Both the position numbers and the translations under genes were made by a program. Positions 1 through 10,317 of a stretch of 64,000 nt of DNA are shown here, one piece after another. The notes beneath the pieces were generated by a model. It saw only the letters and a list, made by a program, of their open reading frames with translations. It was not told the origin of the DNA and ran no database searches. Source of the stretch: Roridomyces roridus (Eukaryota > Basidiomycota > Agaricomycetes > Agaricales > Mycenaceae); NCBI GenBank assembly GCA_029378245.1, contig JARKIF010000001.1, forward strand, positions 3,968,001 to 4,032,000. The letters are read 5' to 3'. Numbering within the stretch: position 1 is the first letter of the stretch; the number at the start of each line of letters is the position of its first letter.

Positions 1-2
1 CG

Positions 3-692
3 AACCTAGTTGAATGTATTCTCGCCTGCGGGAACAGTTACAAAACGTCGGAGCCCTCCCTGCCCACGAATGGGATTGTATCACTCCCCCGTCTGCGCCG
101 ACTCCGCGTCGAGAATAGCTCCATATTGGAACATCTCTCGGCGCCATCGCTGCAACATTTGGTCCTGCAGGGCAACTTTGACGCTGCCCCCTCTTTCGTC
201 GAACGGTCTTCATGCGTTCTACAGCAGCTCATGTTCACGGGGCGCTCGAACTCTCCAGCCAGCACCTTTTTGAGCCTGCTCCTAGCTCTCCCAAAGCTCG
301 AGCACCTCATCTCCGAAATGGGGCAATATCTCGTTGCCGACCCACCATCCATAACCGAAGTAGTCCGGAGCGGCATGACAATCACAGATTCCCCAGACGA
401 CCTCTTACCCAATCTCAAACTACTCGCGTGTTTTTGGAGCGACGATAAATCTGCAGACGAGATGGAATCCCTTTGGACGATGATAGAATCTCGCCACGGG
501 CCCAGTTCTGTCCACCCGCTGCAAACCTTCCGTTTGCTCGTGGAGCCCTGGTCTTCGGGTTGGACGAAGGAGGCGCAGAACATTATCAATGAGTTTGATG
601 GGATGGACGCCAAACTTCTGTCTGGGAGAGATAAGCAGTGTTTTCTGGATGAGCACCATGGTTTCCCGGAGTACGGCTTTCGCTGGAATTAA
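3..692 (+). CDS. F-box/LRR-like protein, C-terminal part (cut by window edge)
   Basis: The reading frame is open from base 3 and stops at 690-692, so the 5' part lies outside the window. The protein aligns almost residue for residue with the C-terminal third of the 532-residue F-box protein at 41371-42969: shared blocks include NGIVSLPRLRRLRVENSS, HLSAPSLQHL, LPNLKLLACFW, MIESRHGPSSVHPLQT and an EHHGFPEY-type tail. The leucine-rich, evenly spaced blocks suggest LRR-like repeats that would bind substrates of an SCF ubiquitin ligase; that role is inferred from the family. No break is seen in the visible part. Confidence 0.75.
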   Translation, partial: NLVECILACGNSYKTSEPSLPTNGIVSLPRLRRLRVENSSILEHLSAPSLQHLVLQGNFDAAPSFVERSSCVLQQLMFTGRSNSPASTFLSLLLALPKLEHLISEMGQYLVADPPSITEVVRSGMTITDSPDDLLPNLKLLACFWSDDKSADEMESLWTMIESRHGPSSVHPLQTFRLLVEPWSSGWTKEAQNIINEFDGMDAKLLSGRDKQCFLDEHHGFPEYGFRWN

Positions 693-744
693 GACGCTTC
701 TTCCCTGTACTTTGCTAATTATTTTGTACACAAGGGATCTCATC

Positions 745-825
745 ATGCTGCCCGAGGGAATCATCTCCGAGAACCTGTCTCCCGCCCTCAAAATGCCCGA
801 AGGACTCTTCTCAGCTAGCTCGAAT
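745..825 (+). pseudogene. Truncated N-terminus of a first-family F-box gene
   Basis: Fifty bases after the preceding stop, a start codon opens a frame reading MLPEGIISENLSPAL, followed by a LFSxxS block. This is clearly the F-box start of the first family (MLPDEIISEILSPAL at 41258) with substitutions at key positions. Similarity ends near 825 and unrelated sequence follows. The same order, third-type F-box then first-family start, occurs intact on the minus strand at 42969-38446, so this is the edge of a duplicated block that was cut off. Confidence 0.65.
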
Positions 826-913
826 GTGGTCGTGTCCCACATGTACTTGACACTTGCGTTTGCTCGTACCCATTTGTTACTCTGAGCAAAATAATAATAA
901 TCCGACGCTACTT

Positions 914-3294
914 TCAAGCTGCCTTTCGTGTCTTCCCAGTCTTCAACCGCGGAGCCCACGCTCGCCCCCAGTAATCCGTCATCTTGACATTCTTCTTCAG
1001 CAGCGACTCGGCGAACGGCACGACTTTGCTCTTTGCAACGTCGCGTCTGTAGCGTTGGTAAGCCGGGCTGAGCGTCACAGAAAGATGGATGGATAAATAA
1101 TCGTACTCGGTGGTAGGCCAAAAGAAACGATCGACGAGAATCTGCCTAAGAGCTGGGAACTTCGTCCCATCAAATTTGATGTCGTTGAGGTTCCTTTATT
1201 ATATAGAAAATCAACCTAATCCACGGTGAAAGAAATGCCTATACGTTGGAAGGTCCTTCAATGACACCTTTTTCAAAGCTTTGTGTGGACTCTCCACCGG
1301 TAATTGACCGAGTTTACAGTCCTAGTATGTGGTTCAGCATTCGTTAATATCCAACACGGGAAGCAATCAACGCACAGCGAGGAATTTGAGATCAACGAGG
1401 TTCGGGCATGAATCTAGACTGGGCAAGCTAGAGACTGGCATGTTCAACGTTAGATGCAGCAACCTTTCTCCATGTGCATTGAAGAATCTGAGGATTGTAT
1501 TCCTTTCGGAATAGTACGGCTTTAGAATAACGGTGTGGAGGGATTCCGATCTGCAAGTACTTTCTCAGCAAGCGCCGCACATAACTTCAGTAACCACCTG
1601 AGCTCACCTCACATCCGCGAAAAAATGCAGAAGAGCGCCCGTCGTATCTTTATGGATGGACAGCGTTTGCAGGGCCGGAAATGTATCTGGCGCCAACGTC
1701 CGATCCGCTGCCTTCAAATCATTCCCACCAATCTCCAGATGACGGAGCGCAGAGAGGGGCGCCAGTGGAGTTAGACTTCCTCCGGGTATAAGGGAAATCG
1801 AAAGCTTCCGCAGAGAATGCCCGGCAGTGTTTGCCAGAAGCTCCAAGGTCGCCACCGAGATGTGCTCGTAACCATTGATGGTCACAGGACTGAACACCTC
1901 CAGATTAGTCGCGTGACCACAGATGGCGTGTATGGGGTCAACAATATCGTTTGAAACTGGCCGGTTTTCGGACAAGTAACAGAAAGTAAAAATATGGCGA
2001 ACAAGGGAGCCGAACTGCGGGTTTTCCTCCAAGTTGTTTCTCACCGCCGGGGCGTTGCGCGATACCAGTGTAATGGACTCGTAGAGATATGGAAGGCCAA
2101 GACGCTGAGTAGGGTAAGCGTGTCTAGAGATTGCACGACAAAGACAGACGTACATGAAACAGCTTGGACACGGTCAATATCGGAAGGGAAGATGGACGGT
2201 ATTCTCGGCGACGGTAACCGGGAGACCGGAACATCTCCACATCCAGGGCAAAGAAGAGAACGCGTTTCCACACGCGCTCCCGAACCTCTTCAGAGGCGAA
2301 GTCCATGGGGACAAAGTCCGGATTCAAAGATGGACTTATATCGGGTGCAACTGGCTCCCGGTTCCCGACACTAGAAAATCATGGAGTATTGAGGAAATTT
2401 AGATTCACGGAAAGTCCGAAGCACGAACGTTACTTTGGTAAGCTGGACCACTTTCTGGAGCCGCTCGTCGGCGTTGATCCCAGTTAGGATAGCGTCGTCG
2501 TAGATCTGGTCAGCTCTGAGCTGCAGTATCTTCAGCGAGGACATGTCGCTGAAATTCTGCATCCACGGCGGAAATAGGCCAAAATACCCGTCCATGAGCA
2601 CGGTGTGAACTTGAGATTTCACAAGGGCTTTGCTCAACTCCTGCATTCGCGACTGCAAAACGGCCGAGGGTTCGTTGAGAGAGCCGTACGGGAACCCAAA
2701 GACCCTCTGCACGATATTTGAGTGTTTTTCGAATGGAAGAGCAGGGCTACGCACCAGTTTTCCCCACGATTGAATGCAGCTAACAAGTGTCTTCCTCAAA
2801 GCCTCGTTCTGCTTATTTTCCAGGATTTGACGCCCCGAGTATTGATCCACCACGATGACGCGGTGAGGATTGACGAGGGGAAGGCCTTTGCATAGTCCGC
2901 TCGTATTGTCGGACGACCAGATTATCAACGACAGGAAGAGATCGGTGATGTTTGGCGCCGACTTGAGAATCGCGTGCATCGACGGCCCCAGTCCCCCTTC
3001 GACTCTCAGCTTCTTGATGAAGCGGCCAAACTCTGGATTGTCTTGAAGGACAACCGCAAGAGCGTTCGCCTGAGCTTTGGATCGGAGAACAACGACGTTG
3101 TAGAGAAGGGGAGTGGCCACGCGAAGCCAATCTTTGCAGACCAGCAGATACGCGGACGTGGATGGGGTGAAGTTGGCAAAGGGCGAGGGCTCAGAAGTGT
3201 CCGAAAAGAGCTCCTCGGAGACTTTGAGAGCGGGAGACAGGATCTCAGAGACGATTTCGTCAGGGAGTTTTGGCATGATGGTGGTTTGGGACAA
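914..3294 (-). CDS. First-family F-box/LRR-like protein (copy A)
   Basis: The gene starts at 3294 (MSQTTIM) or at the internal MPKLPDE start and stops at 914-916. Exon 1 carries the F-box start LPDEIVSEILSPALK and the VCKDWLRVATPLLY helix that follows it in this family. Later exons carry the PSLNPDFVPM and VREVWKRVLFF-type blocks (about 2140-2360), the leucine-rich block at 1604-2155, and a C-terminal SLLKK...WxPRLKT end. A GT-AG segment at 2707-2754 is 48 nt long and stop-free, so it may be retained or spliced. It is one arm of an inverted duplication with 16467-18807. SCF substrate adaptor is the inferred role; the target is unknown. Confidence 0.75.
2707..2754 (-). other. In-frame 48-nt intron that could be retained (copy A)
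   Basis: Bounded by GTGCGT and GTGCAG on the minus strand, 48 nt long, with no stop. The equivalent segments in copies B (53 nt, with stops) and D (49 nt) must be spliced to keep the frame, which shows that the position is an intron. Copies C and E also have 48-nt open versions. Confidence 0.6.
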
Positions 3295-4332
3295 GTCGCA
3301 TCAGGAACTTTGATCGTGATTTCTAAAATGAAACAGACTTGAACACATACAATCCGGATTCCAGATTGTATCTCAAAATGAATCTTGGAATGTATGGATA
3401 AGACTTCCAACAAGGTCCATTAGTACCATGTCCCTCCCGCCCCGTATTACACTACCATCCCATCCGAGATATCGATAAGTCGTCCTCCAGCGGAATCTGA
3501 AACACGATATCCCCAGCACTCATCCCCAGGACAAACCCCATCAATCACTTCTGCCGCCGCCGGCAGCTCGTGGCGCCCATAAGCCGAGACAGCGCCGTTG
3601 TCAAACGACAAGCGTCGCAGGCTCGGGAAACGAGCTAACCAGGGCGCAAGCGCACGGATCGAGGAGGCGCTGAACACGTAGAAGTCCGGTGTGGTGTGGA
3701 TCGTGATGTGCTCGACACGGTGCAGCTGTCTCTCGGGCTGGGGGGCATCGCTGGCTCCCATGCTCCATGGATTGAAGTTTGTTGCCGTGAGGTCGAAGCT
3801 CAAGGACAGGGTGAGACTGTGCGACCCTGGGAGGCGAGCAATTGCATTGAGGGCCGTGCAATATGAGACGTAGTCGAAAGGCCATGACCCAACGATACGT
3901 GAGAGCCAAGTGGGGGGTGAGGGGAAGGCGAGATATATCCACTCGACGTGCGGAGTGAGTGGAAGGAGATGAGGGATGTAATATGCGGGTGCGCCAAGAT
4001 GCCATATTTTGTCAAGGGTACGATGCTGACTCGGAGCAGACAGCGATGAGGGCCGAATCGAGTCGGGGGCGCAGGAGAGGGTGCGCAAATTCTCCTGGCG
4101 GGCTACGAAGGAGACCAGCTCGGCGAGTGCCACATGAGTTTCCGGCTTCACTTTTAAACTCTCGCAAGGGAGGTCAAGGGAGGCGAGGAAGGTCGAGTAA
4201 ACCGAATCGGGGACGCCGCGCAACGGACTGATGGCGAAGGACCGCCGCACAACGAGCGGGGTGATCAGCGTGTACTTTTTCGGCAGGCTCTGGACGTGCA
4301 GCCCTCCGTAAAAATAGAGTCCTCCCCATTCG

Positions 4333-4340
4333 ACGTCTTT
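4333..4340. repeat. Target-site duplication, left copy
   Basis: ACGTCTTT, identical to 4821-4828. The two copies flank the 480-bp element exactly, and one copy is expected in the uninterrupted gene. Confidence 0.8.
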
Positions 4341-4820
4341 TAGGGTCCCGTTTGTAACTCATGTTTATAAACATGTTTACAAACAGGTGTTTATAAATCC
4401 GGTTTTAAATCCAAACGACCAAGAGGCCTGTTTATTATTATGTAAACTGCCTCAGCTGCCGAGCATCCGGGACATCAAATGGAGATCAGATCACCGGTAG
4501 CCGGGTCCAGGCAGTTGATTTGTATCTGCCGTAGTGGCGGGACGGCCGTTTCCCGGTGGAAATCACTGATCCGATGGCTCAACGGCTCGACGACGGTTCC
4601 GGAAAGCAACACTCCATGTTTGTGGCTGCAGGAGACTTGTGGGAGGATCAGGGAGTAATTTTTGAGGCACGGCAAGCGGACAACACGCCAAAAACGAGGC
4701 TCCGGGGCGATAGGACAGCGGGCCGGCGCCAGTTTATAAACATGTCTATAAACCGGCGGTTCAGAAGCCAAAAATAATAAACCGTTTGTAACCCCTGGAG
4801 GAATTATAAACGGTACCCTA
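4341..4820. mobile_element. Non-autonomous hAT-like element, 480 bp
   Basis: The ends are inverted repeats, TAGGGTCCCGTTTGTAACT on the left and its near-complement on the right (TAGGGTACCGTTTATAATT when reversed). The element is flanked by identical 8-bp copies of ACGTCTTT at 4333-4340 and 4821-4828. Eight-base duplications and TAGGG-type ends fit the hAT superfamily. Sub-terminal TTATAAACATGT-type repeats occur near both ends (about 4363-4410 and 4733-4765). No transposase is present. The middle (about 4470-4730) is GC-richer, differs from the ends and is open on the minus strand, so it may be captured host sequence. Confidence 0.8.
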
Positions 4821-4828
4821 ACGTCTTT
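4821..4828. repeat. Target-site duplication, right copy
   Basis: ACGTCTTT, matching 4333-4340. It is directly followed by the minus-strand coding sequence for the end of exon 1 of the second-type F-box gene. Confidence 0.8.
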
Positions 4829-5599
4829 GGTTATACGCTCTTCCGCTGACCATCCGACGACTTGACAACACGCCCACCAAAGAGGCACGAACAAGTTGAT
4901 GACCGCGCACATTGCACATATTGGAATGAGCAAGATGAGATCGTAAACAAACTGGCAGATTGAAAACGAGTCTGGGGCTGGGGGGATAGCCCAGGGCGGG
5001 GGTGGTCCTGCACGGGGGCGAGACACATGGGCTGAATACTCGGAAACAATCAACAGGGTGTCTGTGGCTGTTTGCGGGAGCTGTGCGAGCAGATGCAAAA
5101 CGACAAAGTCGCGATGTTTATGCTCCCCATACTCCAATTTGTCGTGGATCAGGAGGTCGGGAATGGGGGCCGTCGCGCTCAGAATGGAGGCCAGTCGTTG
5201 ATACTCGGATGCCCGCACGAGTTCCGAGTCTTCGAAACACTCCAGCCGCCTGATTGGGCATATGTGGGCCACGAGAAGGATGAGGTAAAGGGATTTTGAG
5301 AGCGCGAGTTTCACGGTGCCTGATCGGACATCGGAAAGTGGGATGCCCAGCTGGAAGAGTAGGTGGTGCGATGCGACACGTCGAAGGCTTGAGGATATAT
5401 GCACCGTCGTGCATAGCTCCTCTCTGCGCATGAATGAGCAAATGCGATCCAACAGTTCGTCCGGAAAGTCGTCCATCGGTCTTGCGGCGACGGGTAACGT
5501 TGCAGTGGGTGTCGGCCTTGGCTCGTCGCAGGCGGCAGAGTATGGGAGCTCGCACAGGGGCGGTGAAGGAAGGATGGCGTTTCGAAACTTGATCCGGTC

Positions 5600-6100
5600 A
5601 CCCTAAGTTTTCAAATTTCATCTTGCATCCACAAGGCAACGACGCACCTTGGCTATTCCAATCAACTTTCCTGCGCCGACACTGAATGTTACTCGAGAAG
5701 TTTGGATATCTAAGAGGGGACGATAAGTAATAGGAGGCATACCAATTGAGAAACTTCGGATGTATCGGCCGAAAAACCGCCAGACCGAATCCCCGATGCA
5801 CAGCTTGCTCGGATACGAACGGTGAAGAAAAAATGCACCTAAAATGGGTCTTGATACCATTGAGCGGAGCCTCAATGCGACGGCCACCCGTTTAGACTCG
5901 TGGGACCTGGGCTGGCACACGTCCGAGACTCCGAGTTCTCCCTCTGTTCGAGTAAAGGACAAACTTTGGGCCTGGAAATGTTGAGAGAGGACTCGAGTCT
6001 AAGAAGACCGAGAAAGGCAGATATTACCATATCTTCACCTGCAGAGCTTGCTCCTCTGGAGTATATTATATAATAACCATGAGCCGGCGACTCCACCGGA
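5600..6100. other. Stretch without a supported gene
   Basis: Only short minus-strand open frames are present (for example 5618-5962 and the distal part of 5872-6477). They are not recognisable and lack consistent splice structure. The stretch lies between the second-type F-box start and the decayed THG1 copy and may hold the remains of the 3' end of that copy. Confidence 0.4.
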
Positions 6101-6104
6101 GTAA

Positions 6105-6824
6105 TGGACCGACCTCTTCGCAGGCAATGGTTGTACTTCCCTTCCTGAATAGCATCAAGAGTGTTGTAGTTGAGTCTTGACGTTGAAGCGTGAGAAGAGA
6201 ATTTCGTTCCTTGGAGACCGTAACCTAAAAGGAGCGTCAAAAGCGTCCGACACTCGGATAGACTGACGGGTACCGTGAGCTTGTGTGGTGCTTTATCCGC
6301 CTTGCCGAACCACAGCCCAAAAGACCGTATTGTGCAAACTATTGATGTGCGCTTCATTTGGGTTAGTTTCTCGGTCACACAAAACTTGACAAAAAGGGTA
6401 CTAAATATCGGTCTGGTGCCGCAAGAGATAGTCTCGTATTCCCTGGTCGCTCGGATACAGAACGATCCCTCCATCAAAGAACGGTGGATATTTCAAGGGC
6501 CTGTCGGGAGAATATGTCGACCATCGAAAGACGTATGATGACGTGAATACCAACTGGAACGCCGAAGCTTAAGATCGAAAAGACTTCCTCAAAAGCCAGT
6601 GTCATGTCGGGATATTGGTCCATTAGGTCCTTAGCGGCGCAGTCCACGAGTTGCACAGCTCTCATATCCTTTCGTTTTGTAGAGTTGTGCTCTTCGGAGA
6701 GGCTACAACACGCTTACCGATGGAATGAATGGCCATCGAGACGGAAGATCACGAGCGTTCCAGGCAGTAGTAGTGGATCCGGGAGCTCGAAATTGCGTAC
6801 ATAGGCATGCTTGGAGCCCGCCAT
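6105..6824 (-). pseudogene. Decayed tRNA-His guanylyltransferase (THG1) copy
   Basis: The minus strand starts MAGSKHAYVRNFELPDPLL at 6824 and continues with a VIFRLDGHSFHR block, the N-terminal signature of THG1, which adds the extra G at the 5' end of tRNA-His. Further pieces follow in shifting frames: RAVQLVDCAAKDLMDQYPD, a SSYVFRWSTYSPDRPLKYPP block, FFDGGIVLYPSD, and an AHINSLHNTVFWAVVRQGG block interrupted by stops. The GESDEYSF segment expected after LAF is missing. Frameshifts, a deletion and stops make a functional enzyme impossible. It is divergent from the HIT remnant at 6925, about 100 bp away. Confidence 0.75.
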
Positions 6825-6924
6825 TCTCAGCCAGATGAGAGTTCAAGAGAAGAGTTGACATCATCAATCAAAGCATAGCCCGCATCAGTGATCACCGGCC
6901 TCTTCCTCTGCTTCCATCCCGGGG

Positions 6925-7569
6925 ATGAGGGCTTGCCTATTCTGCAATGTCTCTGAAAATACTGGCTTCAGAGTCATCTGGGAGGCAAGATCAATGTTCC
7001 ACAGCTGCTCGTCATCACCCAAAGATCCTCTCAGGACGAACAGCTTTTCGAGACCGAAACTTGAAAGCCCGCGGCGGAGAACCACATTCAATGGGTACCC
7101 AAAAAAAAACATAGAACCACACTTGACAAGTTCATGCTTTACCTCTGCCAGCATCCGTCCGCTCACTACGAAAACAAGACGCCGACTTTGGTCCGTCAAA
7201 AGAACTGCATAGACTGAGATTCTTACTCGTGGCCGCTCGCAGTCAAGACGATGAAATCTGTCGGCGATAGACTTCTGGAAGATCTGAACGTGCCACCATC
7301 CATGCGAGTGTCACTCACCCAATCACTCTGCGTGATGCGTCTCACCCAGTTCCATTCTAGAATGGGCTTCCATATCCCGCCCTTCAGCTCGGTCAACCAC
7401 CTCCATCTCCACGTCCAAGGTTTGCCGTACAAGCACATGCGCAAACCAAACTACGCGATATGCCTCTGCATTTAGCCCGTTTCACAAGGGCTTTGGCTGG
7501 TTCGTGACAGCTTAACAGGCTGTGAAGGTTTTGGAGACTGGGCGGACTATCGGCGTGCTCCCGTGCTGA
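6925..7569 (+). pseudogene. Decayed HIT (histidine triad) family protein
   Basis: The start MRACLFCNVSENTGF gives the CxFC start of HIT nucleotide hydrolases of the HINT3/aprataxin kind. Next come AFRDRN and, in another frame, AENHIQWVPKK. An intron after MKSVGDRLLEDLNVPPSMR leads to MGFHIPPFSSVNHLHLHV, the HxHxH catalytic triad. The C-terminal KGFGWFVTA is followed by an in-frame TAA and then QAVKVLETGRTIGVLPC. At least two frameshifts in the first half and the late stop mark it as a pseudogene. With the divergent THG1 remnant it looks like a copied and decayed two-gene locus. Confidence 0.75.
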
Positions 7570-8027
7570 TTTTTGCGTGCTTGCCAGCCACTGTGGCGCG
7601 TGCCGTCAAGGTTTTGATACACTTCCTGGCGTCTGATATCTGGATGCATATGTGGCGCTCCGCAGTACGTGCGATCATGGAAAGCGAATGGCTTCAACCA
7701 ATCCTCGTTTCGTGTTTTCTGTGCGGTGAGCCGTAGGGTGCAGGGTAACATCACAGGACTCGAGTTAAGGATCATTTGGAGCTAAGAAAGCTCCAACGGA
7801 GCTAATCTTGACCCAGGACTCAAATAACACAGCGGCTCCGTTGTCACCTGAACTTCCTTGACTTCGTCATATTGTTGAGAAGCCACCGATGTCCTTCCAG
7901 GGTGCATCTCCGACCCATACCGCCTTCTATTGTGAGTGAAAAGCTCCCGCGTGCATTCCGACTCGCTGGCAGCCCGCCCCTAAAACTGTCTCATGTCGCC
8001 AGTATTCCCCCGAGACCTTCTCCTCCC
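7570..8027. other. Intergenic stretch upstream of oxalate decarboxylase
   Basis: No gene is supported here. A short open frame (7512-7775, minus) overlaps the HIT remnant and is not recognisable. The stretch should contain the promoter of the decarboxylase; I see no clear TATA box. Confidence 0.4.
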
Positions 8028-10286
8028 ATGATTTCCTTCCTCTCTTGTCTCTGCTCTCTATACTTGGCGACATCCGTCGTTGGAGCGCCCGCGCTGAGTG
8101 GCTTCTCCTCCGTAGCCTCCAAGTCGTCGGTCAGCGCTGCGTCCTCCACCCAGGCCACCGCTCCGTCCGTTACAGCGTCTGCTGCTGAACCCAGCGCAAC
8201 TGTCCCCTTCGCTTCAACAGACCCCAATGCTCCTGTTTGGGGCATTGACTCGGGGACTCCGCAGCCCATCCGAGGATCCTTGGGCGCGTCTGTCCTGGGC
8301 CCGAACAACTTGCCCCTCGATCAGATGAGTCCGGATATGCTTGCCCCGCCTACCACCGATGCTGGAAGCGTGTACGTCTCCCGACTATATTCATTTCCCT
8401 CGACGCTCATGTTGCTCATTTAGGAATAACGCAAAGTGGCCGTTTGCTCTCAGCCATAATCGGTTGCAGACCGGTGGGTGGGCGAGGCAAGAAAATATCG
8501 GAGTGATGCCTATTGCCACTTGTAAGAAGCTCCCCCTCGCAGAAATCCTTCCCATTCTCACACGTTGTCAGCTTTGGCCGGTGTGAATATGCGGTAAGTG
8601 TCAGACTTGTCCCATCTAAAAACTTGTTTCTTGATGCCGTCCAAGATTGGAACCCGGAGCCATTCGGTACGTTCTTCGACACCGAATCTTGCGTGTATAC
8701 TAAACCGAAGCGACAGGGAACTTCACTGGCATTCGACATCTGAGTGGGCTTATGTTCTCAGTGTCAGTTCATTGCACAAACTCCCGATTTCAACTTCATT
8801 TGCTCATTGTACGCAGGGAACAACTCAAGTGACCGCAGTCAACGCAGACGGACAAAATTTCCTAGCCAACGTCGTCAGTCTAATCTCTTCTTGCTTCTGC
8901 TATCCATCCGCCTGATTGTGTAAATATAGGGCCCCGGCGATTTGTGGTTCTTCCCCCCGGGAATCCCGCACAGCTTACAGGCCACCAATGAGAGTGCAGA
9001 GGGCTCAGAGTTCCTCCTGGTTTTCGACGACGGGGCTTTCAGCGAAGACGCGACTTTCTTGGTTCGCAGCCACCCAAAGTTTCCGTGCAACCCCACTGAT
9101 TTATACTGCAGTTGACGGACTGGCTGTCGCATGTCCCAGCTGAAGGTAACCCTTTATCTTGCGACCAATTTTTTTTGTCGTGGTCTGAAATCGAATCCCA
9201 TAGTTCTCCAGAAGAATTTCCAAGCTAGTCCCGATGCGTTCTCGCACATCCCCGCCAAGGAGTTGTACATATTCCCCGGTTGTAAGTTGCCTCTGAATTT
9301 ACTCGACCATGAAAATGAACACATGCATGTATGCAGCCCCACCGCCGTTGGACGCAGTAGCACCGTCGAGTCCTCAGGGCACAGTCACCAACCCATATTC
9401 GTTCGCGCTCTCGAAAGTCAACGCCACGCAGCTTTCAGGCGGGACCGTGAAGATCGTCGACTCCACCACGTTCACTGTTAGTCAAAAACTCGACAAGGCT
9501 CAACTTTTCTGATGATTTGAATAGATCTCCACGACTGTTGCTGCTGCTGAAGTGACGGTGGAACCTGGTGCAATTCGGTAGGCTTTCTACTCCTTACTCG
9601 TTGTATTGTTTAACTCAACACGACGACAGAGAGCTTCACGTAAATATTATGTTTGCTTATGACCAGCTCGATTCACTCAATGCTGGTCCCAGTGGCATCC
9701 TACCATGGACGAATGGAGCTTCTTCCTCGAGGGCACAGCTCGCGTTACGATCTTTGCCTCTCAAGGCAACGCAAGGACCTTCGACTATCAGGTACTTTTC
9801 TTCCCATTTATTCGCGTTGAATAGTCACTGACTATGCAAATTGAACAGCCTGGCGATATAGGCTTCGTCCCTACAGCCATGGGTCAGTTACATAAATACA
9901 ATTCAAATCGGTTCTGACTTGATGCCTTGCAGGACATTATGTGGAGAATACAGGAAACACGTACGTTTGTTTATTCTAGGTCCATCAAGTTTCCATTCTT
10001 ATCGCGCATCGTAGGACCTTGAAATATCTCGAAATCTTCAACACCGGTATATACACCCATGCCTTGCAAGCTTTCGCATTTCCTAACGATCCCACAGACC
10101 GGTTCCAAGACATCAGCCTCAACCAGTGGCTTGCGTTGACTCCTCCGGAGCTAGTCAAGGCCCATCTCCAATTGTCCGACGTACGTTGAAAATAGCTACT
10201 TTTTTTTTAGCAGCATCATTAATGGGTTACAGGAAACAATCGCCAGCCTCTCCAAAACGAAACCAGTGGTAGTAGGACCAAATTAA
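8028..10286 (+). CDS. Oxalate decarboxylase (secreted bicupin), 18 exons
   Basis: The enzyme splits oxalate into formate and CO2 with manganese and is exported by wood- and litter-decaying fungi. The start at 8028 gives a signal peptide ([20 protein letters not shown]) followed by a Ser/Thr/Ala linker. Two cupin domains follow, each with the metal-binding motif RELHWHxxxEW (about 8717-8750 and 9630-9720) and a later PGD...H block ([36 protein letters not shown]). Exons read from the splice sites are 8028-8371, 8424-8521, 8572-8593, 8646-8666, 8717-8762, 8817 onwards, and so on to 10233-10286. Two are micro-exons of 21 and 10 nt. The frame is intact. The stop lies 31 bp from the stop of the convergent gene at 10318. 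Confidence 0.95.
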
Positions 10287-10317
10287 GAAATACTACATAC
10301 ATGTACAGTATTATCGT

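Larger units (their letters stand above)
3447..5476 (-). pseudogene. Second-type F-box protein interrupted by a hAT-like element
   Basis: The start at 5476 reads MDDFPDELLDRICSFM, an F-box start, and continues through leucine-rich sequence to AEERITKDV near 4829. A 480-bp element (4341-4820) then interrupts the gene. Past the element the frame resumes as DVEWGGLYFYGGLHVQSLP and runs to the stop at 3447. The paralogue at 14535-16088 lacks the insertion and reads across this point. Translation from the F-box start runs on through the element to a stop at 4475, which would give a 333-residue chimera with about 115 element-derived residues. A truncated F-box protein could therefore still be made, but the original product cannot without removing the element. 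Confidence 0.8.

Noticed and set aside
5872..6477. 201-residue minus-strand frame first considered as a BTB- or F-box-like protein
   Set aside because: Reading the other frames showed THG1 blocks upstream and inside it; the open frame is a by-product of the decayed gene.
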